Shown here: positions 8,206-16,153 of the stretch, piece after piece
Numbering within the stretch: the stretch's first letter is position 1
How the letters are laid out: the number at the start of each line of letters is the position of its first letter
IMG/VR virus record: IMGVR_UViG_3300032323_000842
Span: 1-31,772 of that record
DNA: 31,772 bases
Direction: 5' to 3' (one strand)
Source of the DNA: a virus
Notes under the pieces: generated by a model
Databases searched by the model: none
What the model saw: only the letters and a program-made list of their open reading frames with translations
What the model was told of the DNA's origin: nothing
Position numbers and translations under genes: made by a program

Positions 8206-9052
8206 ATTTTTTCTCAATTATTTGTTTCCACTCAGGAACTCTATCATACTGATGAACGATTGAAAATGGTCGACCATCACTTGTGCAAACCATATTATCT
8301 ACTAAAATTGGAGATTTTTCAACCAGCTTGTCAGCATATTTACCTGCAACATGAGGACCTGTTGTACCTAACTGAGCAGCATAACCATCTTCACTCATTG
8401 CAAAGTTTGTGATATCTTTGTATGGTTTCATGTTCAAAAGAATGTTGACTGCTGCCTGGTCAGGACCACCACCGCCTTCTGTCCAATGACTTGTGCCATT
8501 ACACAACATGTAAACATTCAAAAAGAAATCGAGCATTGTATCAAACTTACCCGATACTGTGCCTGCATTATAGATTAGATTGTTTTGATTGTGGTCGTGA
8601 ACTAATGGACCAAATGCTTTGAAAAGATTGTGATTACCCCAATCTTCGTCTTTGTAACGAATAGATTCACATGCAACATTAATCTCTTTGTCGCCAATGT
8701 TCTTTTCAATCCATTCAGATGGGTTGGTCTGAAAGATTACATCTTTAACATCGGTAGAAATAATGTATCGGTATTGTCCTTGAAACTTCTTTAGAAAATA
8801 CCACATGTGAAGAAATCTCTCTACAACAATAGAGAAGTTTTCTTTGTATTCGAATTTTTTGAGATTGTCGTTCTTACCGAACGCCAAAACTGTGTATTGT
8901 CTTTTGACAAGTTCTTCCACGGTTTCATAATCTACATTATAACAAATCATGGCTTTAACACCATCAAAACCAGACCTGTCTAACGAATTAACCCAAGGTT
9001 TGATTTTGTCAAATGTATAACCAGTGATACAACCAACCACAATGTCTTTCAT
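8198..9052 (-). CDS. Putative GT-A type glycosyltransferase
   Basis: A 284-residue protein with a nucleotide-diphospho-sugar transferase layout. An N-terminal strand (DIVVGCITGYTFDKI) is followed by a segment ending in YIISTDVKDVIFQ, where the acidic DxxD stands in for the metal-binding DxD of GT-A enzymes. Farther on, NAGTVSG and GGGGPDQAAVN resemble acceptor and catalytic loops of this fold. The ATG at 9052 has GGAG 8 nt upstream and is preferred to the in-frame TTG at 9064. It is the first gene of the sugar cluster. Confidence 0.65.
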   Translation of the reverse strand: MKDIVVGCITGYTFDKIKPWVNSLDRSGFDGVKAMICYNVDYETVEELVKRQYTVLAFGKNDNLKKFEYKENFSIVVERFLHMWYFLKKFQGQYRYIISTDVKDVIFQTNPSEWIEKNIGDKEINVACESIRYKDEDWGNHNLFKAFGPLVHDHNQNNLIYNAGTVSGKFDTMLDFFLNVYMLCNGTSHWTEGGGGPDQAAVNILLNMKPYKDITNFAMSEDGYAAQLGTTGPHVAGKYADKLVEKSPILVDNMVCTSDGRPFSIVHQYDRVPEWKQIIEKKYE

Positions 9053-9072
9053 AATAAACTCCAATGATATAA

Positions 9073-9375
9073 TTACTTAGTCTTTACATAATCACTAAAT
9101 GATTTAATTTTTTGTCCAGGTGTGTCTTTTTGATATTTCTTCCGAAGTTCATCGGTTCCCCACTCACCTGCACCATGTTCTTCATATACACTTTTATGTA
9201 GTTTAACTCCTGTAACACTTTGAATATGTTTCCAGGCACCCTTAGTGTCTTTCTTTTGTATTAATTGTTGCAACTTCTTTTTTTGTTCATCGTTTGCTTT
9301 TTGGTGAAACTTGAACATTTCCATTGCACCAATGTTGCCAACATATGCGGCTTCATCAATTTTACTTTTAAACAT
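9073..9375 (-). CDS. Small conserved T4-like phage protein, possible capsid-targeted protein
   Basis: A 100-residue, lysine-rich soluble protein not recognised as any named family. It starts MFKSKIDEA, so residues 6-9 (IDEA) fit the (L/I)xE-A cleavage pattern of T4-like prohead proteases. A helical, charged middle (KANDEQKKKLQQLIQKK) follows, and the C-terminus ends IKSFSDYVKTK. The start overlaps the upstream stop as TAATG. Its neighbours are other phage-specific late-region proteins, so a virion or head-internal role is possible but unproven. Confidence 0.65.
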   Translation of the reverse strand: MFKSKIDEAAYVGNIGAMEMFKFHQKANDEQKKKLQQLIQKKDTKGAWKHIQSVTGVKLHKSVYEEHGAGEWGTDELRKKYQKDTPGQKIKSFSDYVKTK

Positions 9376-9653
9376 TATCCCCTCGTCAACGATAGAATCT
9401 TTTGAATCTGTTTTTCAATTACAGGTCCACGATTTGGCCAATGAATGTATGGTTGTGCCTGTGTTTTCAAAAGATTAGTTAAGAAAGGCATAATAATCTT
9501 TTCTACTTGTTGTAGTCTTGCTTTATATTCTTCAGCAGTTTCTTCTTTTTCTGCAATAACTGCCTGATATTCTGCTTCATCAACTGCGGTGAAACCAAAA
9601 TCGGCTTCACCATATTCTTCCATAATTTTACTGATATCGTATGTCGATGCCAT
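9375..9653 (-). CDS. Conserved small T4-like phage protein with YIHWPNR motif
   Basis: A 92-residue soluble acidic protein. Its C-terminal half contains AQPYIHWPNRGPVIEKQI. I associate a similar aromatic WPNR segment with small uncharacterised proteins of T4-like cyanophages, from memory. A predicted helix (EYQAVIAEKEETAEEYKARL) precedes it. The ATG at 9653 overlaps the upstream stop codon (TAATG) and is preferred to the in-frame ATG at 9665. No function is assigned. Confidence 0.75.
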   Translation of the reverse strand: MASTYDISKIMEEYGEADFGFTAVDEAEYQAVIAEKEETAEEYKARLQQVEKIIMPFLTNLLKTQAQPYIHWPNRGPVIEKQIQKILSLTRG

Positions 9654-10879
9654 TATTTGTCCCATGCTTTCTGAGCATTAAAGTTTGCTTGACTGAATTC
9701 TAATCTATCAACCAACTTAACTGCATTACCTTTTAATTTATCTACTGCAACGAATCCTTCTGGTGCAGTAATTCTAAAACCTGTATCTGTTCTTACAAAT
9801 GTACCAATTGATTTGATTGTCTCTAGTTTACGAACAATCATCAACTTGGCATCAACTAACAAATTCATTAAATCAAAAATTGAAGTGAGTGAATTTGCAG
9901 AACTACGGAAGAATCTCATAATCTCAGTTTTTTCTGCGATTCGTTTTTTCTTCGTTTCTTCTTTTTTAACATCTGTAATGTTTTTGTTCAGTTTAGCTTC
10001 AACATACCGTATCAACTCTAATGTATGCGCTCTGGTATTTGTAATCTTTTTACCTTCACGAATTTTACTATTGTTGAATGTTTTGATATAAGTTAAAATG
10101 GTTTCACTTGAAGAAATTCTATTCAATGTTAAAGATGGTATGGTTTGAAATATACGACCTGCCAACGAAAGAATAGTAGTTAATTGTTTTGTTTCTTCTT
10201 CGGTAAATGTGGCAGAACCAGAAGCGTCTGTAAATGATGCATCACGGAACCAAATGTCTTTTGTTGCGGATAATTTACCAACATCAATGTTGAAAGATGC
10301 TTTCATATCTTCCATTGTGCGGCCAGTATATGATGTGTGAAATACTACACCAATTTGTGCCGCCAACATAGACTGAGCCAATTTAGAATCAGTAGGAACG
10401 GCATACACAATTGTATTTGGTTGGAAAATAATATATGATTCACCATCAATGATTTCTTTTTTAATATCACCTTTAGTGAACATCATGTCGCCTTGTAAAA
10501 CACCTTTGATGTTTAATTTTGGCAAGTATCTTAATGCAACTTTTAGTTTATTGTTTAGTCCTTCACCTGGATGATTTTCATCAATATCATCTTCTGTGTA
10601 ATTCAACTTTGCATTTTTGTTGAATACTGATTTTGTACCAACAAAGAACTTACCATTCTCTGGATTGATACCACAAAAGATTGCAGGTGCACCATCCCAC
10701 TTTGTAGTGATGTTTACTTTTGTCGATGAACTTCCTGCAAGCATGTCTCGTAATGATTGTAGGAAATTAACTGCACTTCTCGCACCCACAACACCGCCAT
10801 TAAGAACTTCATCTTCAATATGTTCAAGGTGAACATTTTTGCCTTCTTTGGCTTCTGTTAGATAGTCTGTAAATTTCAT
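9653..10879 (-). CDS. Phage protein with ligase-like KxDG motif (DUF6267-like)
   Basis: A 408-residue protein similar in layout to a family conserved in T4-like cyanophages. TTKWDGAPAIFCG places K60, D62 and G63 in the KxDG motif I pattern of covalent nucleotidyltransferases (DNA/RNA ligases and capping enzymes). GVLQGDMMF (126-134), FQPNTIVYAVP (152-162) and IGVVFHTSY (176-184) sit where motifs III, IIIa and IV would be; a motif V KxK is not evident. The N-terminus MKFTDYLTEA resembles a T4 capsid-targeting peptide with an LTE-A cleavage site. The C-terminal 200 residues are helical and lysine-rich. Enzymatic activity is a hypothesis; the gene itself is certain. Confidence 0.8.
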   Translation of the reverse strand: MKFTDYLTEAKEGKNVHLEHIEDEVLNGGVVGARSAVNFLQSLRDMLAGSSSTKVNITTKWDGAPAIFCGINPENGKFFVGTKSVFNKNAKLNYTEDDIDENHPGEGLNNKLKVALRYLPKLNIKGVLQGDMMFTKGDIKKEIIDGESYIIFQPNTIVYAVPTDSKLAQSMLAAQIGVVFHTSYTGRTMEDMKASFNIDVGKLSATKDIWFRDASFTDASGSATFTEEETKQLTTILSLAGRIFQTIPSLTLNRISSSETILTYIKTFNNSKIREGKKITNTRAHTLELIRYVEAKLNKNITDVKKEETKKKRIAEKTEIMRFFRSSANSLTSIFDLMNLLVDAKLMIVRKLETIKSIGTFVRTDTGFRITAPEGFVAVDKLKGNAVKLVDRLEFSQANFNAQKAWDK

Positions 10880-12283
10880 TTAAGATACTTTAATAAAAAA
10901 GGAACTCTGGTCTGTATTTGATGCGGCATACCTAAAAAAGTCTGTCGCAATTTTATTACGAATTGCTGCGGGTTTGCTTAAAAATATATCTATGAACTTC
11001 ATATTCATATACTTTGAAAATGCATAACCTAAAGAATCTTTCTGTTTTGCTTTAACAAACTTTTCAAATGCTTCCATTGTGACAGGTTGACCTGCAATAC
11101 CGGCTTCTTTGAAATGTTTCTTATATAAACTGTAAAACTCTTTCATAAAATCTTTTGTTTTTGTAAAGGCGAGAACTTCATCTTCTGTGCGATTAAACAA
11201 ACCTTTACCTGTATATTTCTTTAAGTAGAAGTTCACATTACCACCACCGATTTTACCACCTGCGGCAGTTTCTGCTTTAATCTCACCTTGCCAACTCTTT
11301 TCTCCTGATGTGGCACGAAACTGAATTTCTCTACCACTCACTTGCATATACAAGTCGATTGAATTAAAGAATGGTGGCAAAGCACCTCTTTCAGTTTTTG
11401 ATGAAACACGAAAACCTTCATAACGATATTCTTTCTTTACTAATTTAGGTTCATTGTATTCATCAATGTGTGCTTTATCTCCAACTTTTTTGAGAGACAC
11501 ACCTAACATCTGTTTTGCTTTGGCATATTTGTAGATATCCATATTCAATGACGACCAAGAATCTGTCGCAATTGGTGGTACGGCTCTCAATGTAGTCTGC
11601 CAAATGTCACCTGGATTCCACTTATCATCAGAAAACGAACCAGGTGCCTGTTGTGTCTTACTTGCCTTGTCTCTATCAAAAACAACTTTCTTGGCCGCAT
11701 ACACACCACTCATAAACTGTGAACCTCTGTGGAAGTAAACAGGTTTACCAGGTTGCATTTTGTAATTCTTAAATGTAATGTTTGCAGTTTTAATATAAGA
11801 CTGCACCCAATCTGGTGGTGATTTTTCAATCACAGTTTCCAAAGAATCACTTGCATCAACATATTTTGCGGCTTCTTTAAGATTCTCATACGACAAATCT
11901 TCCCACTTAATCTCTCGTTTAAGAACATTATATGCAATCGAAGAAATATAACATTGACCTGATTCTGTAATTGCAGTTAAGTCTGCACCTGCACCAGAAC
12001 CACCGCCACCGCCAAACTCTTTCGTCTTGGCAATCTTATTCATTTTATAAGTCTTGCCATTAATTGCTTTAAGTTGAATAGAATTATAACCTGATGCATC
12101 ACCAGGTTGTAATGCCTCTACTTTCTTGTAGATTGCAGGTTCATACTTAAAGACAACAGGAGTGCCATCGACCATTTCGAAAGGTGAGTTTGCCTTATAT
12201 TTGTCAAGGAAAACTTTCTTTCTATCTGGTCTACTTTTACTCGGAACTTTAAAAAATTCGTTTGCGTTTAGTGCTGACGCCAT
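10880..12283 (-). CDS. Uncharacterised phage protein of the late region
   Basis: A 467-residue protein I do not recognise. A glycine-rich linker (EFGGGGGSGAGADL, about residues 88-101) separates a small N-terminal domain of about 85 residues from a large alpha/beta region rich in aromatics and lysines. No signal peptide, transmembrane segment or catalytic motif stands out. It starts 25 nt below a CATAAATA late-promoter-like sequence with GGAG before the ATG, and abuts the KxDG protein. This suggests late expression and possibly a virion role. Confidence 0.75.
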   Translation of the reverse strand: MASALNANEFFKVPSKSRPDRKKVFLDKYKANSPFEMVDGTPVVFKYEPAIYKKVEALQPGDASGYNSIQLKAINGKTYKMNKIAKTKEFGGGGGSGAGADLTAITESGQCYISSIAYNVLKREIKWEDLSYENLKEAAKYVDASDSLETVIEKSPPDWVQSYIKTANITFKNYKMQPGKPVYFHRGSQFMSGVYAAKKVVFDRDKASKTQQAPGSFSDDKWNPGDIWQTTLRAVPPIATDSWSSLNMDIYKYAKAKQMLGVSLKKVGDKAHIDEYNEPKLVKKEYRYEGFRVSSKTERGALPPFFNSIDLYMQVSGREIQFRATSGEKSWQGEIKAETAAGGKIGGGNVNFYLKKYTGKGLFNRTEDEVLAFTKTKDFMKEFYSLYKKHFKEAGIAGQPVTMEAFEKFVKAKQKDSLGYAFSKYMNMKFIDIFLSKPAAIRNKIATDFFRYAASNTDQSSFFIKVS

Positions 12284-12307
12284 TCAATACTCCATCGATT
12301 AATGAAG

Positions 12308-12315
12308 TATTTATG
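12308..12315 (-). promoter_or_regulatory. Putative T4-type late promoter (CATAAATA)
   Basis: The minus strand reads CATAAATA, one mismatch from TATAAATA, inside the 41-nt gap between the DruA-like gene and the gene starting at 12283. It marks the switch from the replication block to the late block. Confidence 0.55.
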
Positions 12316-12324
12316 CTAACACTA

Positions 12325-13440
12325 CTACCGAATAATGTCAAGTTCTTTTTCACCTGTCCAGACCTCAATCTCGGAACGCAATCTTCCTTCAGTCTTTAGA
12401 TTATCATATCTGGCCTGTGCTTTCTTCTTCCACCACTCTATAATCGATTCCAGATAGTGTTTATCAAAGTTCTCTTTGTCTGGAATTAACTTGTCTGTTC
12501 TTCCCATTACAACATCGGTAAAGTTAGAGAATCCATAGTTTGAGGCATAATACCTTTTCTTCTCGGTAAGAGACAAGGCATTTTCAATTGTCTTATTGAA
12601 TTTCTCACCCTCTGGTGTTCCTTTGAGTGCAACCTTAGTCATTGAAATGATTGCATTGGAGATTTTTAGTTTACGAGAAGATGCATCGGCAGGTACAAAC
12701 TCACCAATGATATCTTCTACATAATTTTTCAAATCATCATATGGTTTGCCATGCATCATTGGAAGAAAATTACTGTCAGTCAGACCTTTGAATCTCAACA
12801 GAGGTTTCATACCATCATACTGTGATGATGATTTGGAACTACCATACAAACTGGTGGTTTCAAACAAACAAGTATTCATGCCATACTTCTTGTTCAACAT
12901 TTCACGGATTTCATGTGAACAACAAATCGCTGCCAATAATTTACCACCAAGGTAATTGAAACCGAAAGGTTGAGAAGGTACAATCACAAAACCCATAATT
13001 GATGTGTGATTAAATGCCTTTGAAGATTCTGGTGTTTGTGTGAATACACCACCAAGCATTTCATTGCGAGGTTTCATATTGATAACAGGAGAACCTAGAC
13101 GAATGAAACCAACCCACTTCTTTGTTTTCTTTTCTAAGACTGCCAATCTCAAACAACGACCAGGAATACTGGTCATATTTGAATGACTGGAAATCATATT
13201 CAAGTAAATGTCCCATGTATCTTGTGGTAATTCAACAAGTTCAAAGTCCATATCATTTGGGTTGATTGAAAAGTCTGAAAACAAATCATCTTCAGGTCCC
13301 ATACCTGGCAGTCCAGGTGGTCTTTGTGATAGACTATTCAGTTTTTGGTCACGAATGTAATCATCGATTCTTTCAAATCGGTCAAAGTAATTCGAGAATA
13401 CATTTGCACAATGTATTGCTTGTTCTTTATTCAAACTCAT
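12325..13440 (-). CDS. Conserved phage protein, possibly DUF4338/DruA-like
   Basis: A 371-residue soluble protein directly downstream of gp41 (ATGA overlap). The central part resembles the DUF4338 (DruA) pattern: WVGFIRLGSPVI (109-120), a hydrophobic strand MGFVIVPSQPFGFNYLGGKLL (149-169) leading to a helix, then KKYGMNTCLFETTSLYG (184-200), comparable to the YGxxPxLLETFVD segment of that family. DUF4338 proteins occur in Druantia defence systems and mobile elements, with unclear chemistry. The position beside the replicative helicase suggests a role in DNA metabolism. The family call rests on motif memory only. Confidence 0.5.
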   Translation of the reverse strand: MSLNKEQAIHCANVFSNYFDRFERIDDYIRDQKLNSLSQRPPGLPGMGPEDDLFSDFSINPNDMDFELVELPQDTWDIYLNMISSHSNMTSIPGRCLRLAVLEKKTKKWVGFIRLGSPVINMKPRNEMLGGVFTQTPESSKAFNHTSIMGFVIVPSQPFGFNYLGGKLLAAICCSHEIREMLNKKYGMNTCLFETTSLYGSSKSSSQYDGMKPLLRFKGLTDSNFLPMMHGKPYDDLKNYVEDIIGEFVPADASSRKLKISNAIISMTKVALKGTPEGEKFNKTIENALSLTEKKRYYASNYGFSNFTDVVMGRTDKLIPDKENFDKHYLESIIEWWKKKAQARYDNLKTEGRLRSEIEVWTGEKELDIIR

Positions 13441-14837
13441 ACTTTAATACCATCAAACTTAGAACCTAGATTTCTCTCACGATTACCGAAAGTATTCAAT
13501 GGTGGTGAATCATCTTGACCAGAATCAATGATTTCATCTTGTGCAGATTGTTCTGCATCATACAATCTCATCTTTGGTCGGTCAACACCAACAACAAATC
13601 GTTTGTAGAAGTTAGGGTCAGAGTATCGATTCTTCAATTGTTTGACAAGAATTTGATTCAGACCTTCAAGTTCTTCATTTGTGACAAGTGCAAACATAAA
13701 GTCGGCAGTTGCAGGCAAACCAAAAGATTCTGATGTATCTTCAAGACCAGGATCCGAGTTACTGTAACCTGAACGAGTTGTCTGTGTAGCAGATACAACA
13801 GGTAGAGCAAACTCAACGGCAAGACCACGAAGTTCTTCAGCAATGGACTTGATGTAAGTGTAACTGTTCACATTACCACCTGGTTTGATACGAGCAGACG
13901 AACAAATGTTTAGATAATCAATGAAGATAATATCTGGTTTGAAATTCTTCTTCAAACGAAGTTCATTCAACAATGCACGGAAATGTAGTGCAGATGCCGA
14001 TGCAGTAGGATATTCTTTGATGATTAGTTTACCATGTGTCTTGGACTTCAATGCATCAAACTTTCTTTCGTAATCATCACGACTGATAGATTGCAATTCA
14101 TTCAAATCAACATTCAACAGATTGGCGTCAATTCGTTCTGCAATTTTTTCTTCTGCCATTTCAAGTGTGATATACAACACATTATGACCTTGACTGATAC
14201 AACCTGCGGCCACATGACACATGAACAATGATTTACCAACACCAGTACCTGCAAGTGCAATGTTCAAAGTCTTAATTGGCAGACCACCTTTAGTAATCTT
14301 GTTGAAGATATCGAGGTCGAAACGAACACGGGTTTCTACTCTATGATAGAAATCATATCGTTCATTGAAGTCTTGCATGTAATCGTGACCAACATTACTG
14401 TCGAAAGATACACCAAGTGCATCAGCAAGAAGTTGTGGAATCTCACCTTTAGTTTTTTTACCATTCTTCTCATCAAGAATCGAAACAGATTCCATGATAG
14501 CATTGTAAATGGCTTTATCTTGGCAAAACTTTTCTGTCTGTTCGGTCAACCATTGCAGTTCGACCTTTTCTTCTTTGGTAATGTCAATGTCTTTGAGCAA
14601 TTCTAGTGAATCACGGACTTGCGATTCAGTTAGATTTGTTTTCTCTGTAATATTAATTACAAGAGATTCGTGTGTAGGGAGGTTTTTGTATTTGTTAACA
14701 AACTCAAATACTTCCTTGAATACGAGTTTTTCGGTTTGGTCAGAAAAATAATCTGCCTTTATGAAAGGCAGGACCTTACGAGTAAATTCTTCATTGTGAA
14801 TTAAGTTCTTTAGAATAATCTGTTCTAATCTGTTCAT
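13437..14837 (-). CDS. 41: Replicative DNA helicase (T4 gp41-like, DnaB family)
   Basis: A 466-residue RecA-fold hexameric helicase of the DnaB/gp41 family, which unwinds DNA ahead of gp43 and works with the primase. An N-terminal helical domain of about 150 residues is followed by Walker A AGTGVGKS (196-203), Walker B DIIFIDYLN (302-310), and the H4 glutamine segment SATQTTRSGYSN. Length is close to T4 gp41 (475). Two adjacent ATGs exist (14840, 14837); AAGG lies 6 nt before the second, and an in-frame TTG at 14852 is less likely. It overlaps the end of the preceding small gene by 47 nt. Confidence 0.95.
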   Translation of the reverse strand: MNRLEQIILKNLIHNEEFTRKVLPFIKADYFSDQTEKLVFKEVFEFVNKYKNLPTHESLVINITEKTNLTESQVRDSLELLKDIDITKEEKVELQWLTEQTEKFCQDKAIYNAIMESVSILDEKNGKKTKGEIPQLLADALGVSFDSNVGHDYMQDFNERYDFYHRVETRVRFDLDIFNKITKGGLPIKTLNIALAGTGVGKSLFMCHVAAGCISQGHNVLYITLEMAEEKIAERIDANLLNVDLNELQSISRDDYERKFDALKSKTHGKLIIKEYPTASASALHFRALLNELRLKKNFKPDIIFIDYLNICSSARIKPGGNVNSYTYIKSIAEELRGLAVEFALPVVSATQTTRSGYSNSDPGLEDTSESFGLPATADFMFALVTNEELEGLNQILVKQLKNRYSDPNFYKRFVVGVDRPKMRLYDAEQSAQDEIIDSGQDDSPPLNTFGNRERNLGSKFDGIKV

Positions 14838-15108
14838 CATCTGCCTTAGCAATCAAAATTTCGGTTAGTATGTCACCCATCATTGTATGAAAATTTTCAT
14901 TTTTATTCAAGTCATCTATGTCGTGATTACCTGGATGAACGATAGTATAACCGAAACTTAACCTTGCAACACCACCTTCTTCCTTTATCTCGGCACGATG
15001 ATAATGGTAGATTACATTTTCGAATTCATCTACCATTAAAATAATACCTGTTATGTCGGTGTTGTCAAAGTCAACATAATCAAAGTGTTTGCCCTTTTCA
15101 AGCTTCAT
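14791..15108 (-). CDS. Small conserved protein between uvsX and gp41
   Basis: A 105-residue acidic protein of unknown function. It looks like a compact alpha/beta fold: strands in DITGIILMVDEFENVIYHYHRAEI and VARLSFGYTIVHPG, then a helix MMGDILTEILIAK. There are no membrane segments. The ATG at 15108 lies 11 nt inside uvsX and overlaps its stop, so it is probably translated by coupling; upstream in-frame alternative starts would lengthen the overlap and have no obvious RBS. Its place between recombinase and helicase suggests a replication or recombination accessory. Confidence 0.75.
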   Translation of the reverse strand: MKLEKGKHFDYVDFDNTDITGIILMVDEFENVIYHYHRAEIKEEGGVARLSFGYTIVHPGNHDIDDLNKNENFHTMMGDILTEILIAKADDEQIRTDYSKELNSQ

Positions 15109-16153
15109 CGGCTTCTTCCAAAACTGGAGTTTCTCCCATAATTGAACCATAAGCGATAGCATATTTGTCTCTCACATATTCTTTGAAGTCGGAATCTGCA
15201 AGTAGTGGTTCCATAAATTCAGCAGTTTGTGTTTCTGCAAATCGTTTCTTGTCACCAATCTCACCAGTTTTGCGGTCTACTTTTGCATACCAACCGTTTG
15301 CAGGTTTTGTAACGAAATTACCATCAAGAGCAATATCAAGCAAACCTGAATACTTGTTAATGCCACCTTCAAACGATACTGAAATAGGAATCTTTGATTT
15401 CTCTTTCACATAACGAGATTTTTCCACATTGATGATAAAGTTATAACCAACAATCTCTGTGCCATCTTTTTCTTGTTGACGACCTAGAATGTAGATGTTG
15501 TCAGCAGAGTAGTAAGAACCTGTACCACCACCAACGATATCTTTCGGGAACATACCAATCTCTTTGTATGTGTGATTCACAACTACCATTGGAATATCTT
15601 TGATAGTCAAATGTGGAGTCACCATTCTGAACAAAGACTTAACTTGTTTTGCTCTCGACATATCTGCAACAGACTTACCTTCAAGTGCATCTTCAACTTC
15701 TTTCTTAGATGCCAAGTTACCAATAGAATCAAGGATAATCATCAACTTATCACCACGATTTACTTCTTGTAACTGTTGCATGATATCAAACTTCAACTGT
15801 TCAATATCAGTCAATGGAGTGTGCAACACTCTGTCCATATCGATACCAAATGTTTCAAAGTATTTGACTGGTGTGCCAAACTCTGAATCATAGAATAAAA
15901 GAACCGCCTCGGGATATTTGTCCATGTATGACTTTGCCATCAATAGACTAAAAGCGGTTTTAAAGTGTTTCGATGGACCTGCCCACATCGTAAGGCCTGG
16001 TGTCAGACCGCCATCAAGTTGACCACTCAATGCCACATTCACCATTGGCACTTCGGTTGATACAACATCTTTTTCAGTAAAGAACTTTGACTTTGCCAGA
16101 ATGGCAGAATCTTTAATCGTTGTATTCTTTTTCAATTTTTCAAGTAAACTCAT
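15098..16153 (-). CDS. uvsX: UvsX recombinase (RecA-like)
   Basis: A 351-residue RecA/UvsX-family strand-exchange protein for recombination-dependent replication and repair. Walker A is GPSKHFKT (59-66), the unusual UvsX form of the loop; Walker B is KLMIILDS (136-143). VVVNHTYKEIGMFPKDIVGG covers the L1/L2 DNA-binding region. Length is close to T4 UvsX (391), with a shorter C-terminus ending in an acidic tail (EEADEA). It overlaps the membrane-protein gene by ATGA. Confidence 0.95.
   Translation of the reverse strand: MSLLEKLKKNTTIKDSAILAKSKFFTEKDVVSTEVPMVNVALSGQLDGGLTPGLTMWAGPSKHFKTAFSLLMAKSYMDKYPEAVLLFYDSEFGTPVKYFETFGIDMDRVLHTPLTDIEQLKFDIMQQLQEVNRGDKLMIILDSIGNLASKKEVEDALEGKSVADMSRAKQVKSLFRMVTPHLTIKDIPMVVVNHTYKEIGMFPKDIVGGGTGSYYSADNIYILGRQQEKDGTEIVGYNFIINVEKSRYVKEKSKIPISVSFEGGINKYSGLLDIALDGNFVTKPANGWYAKVDRKTGEIGDKKRFAETQTAEFMEPLLADSDFKEYVRDKYAIAYGSIMGETPVLEEADEA

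Noticed and set aside
14838-14852. Upstream in-frame TTG/ATG starts for gp41
   Set aside because: The TTG at 14852 has no RBS, and AAGG spacing favours 14837; 14840 cannot be ruled out.
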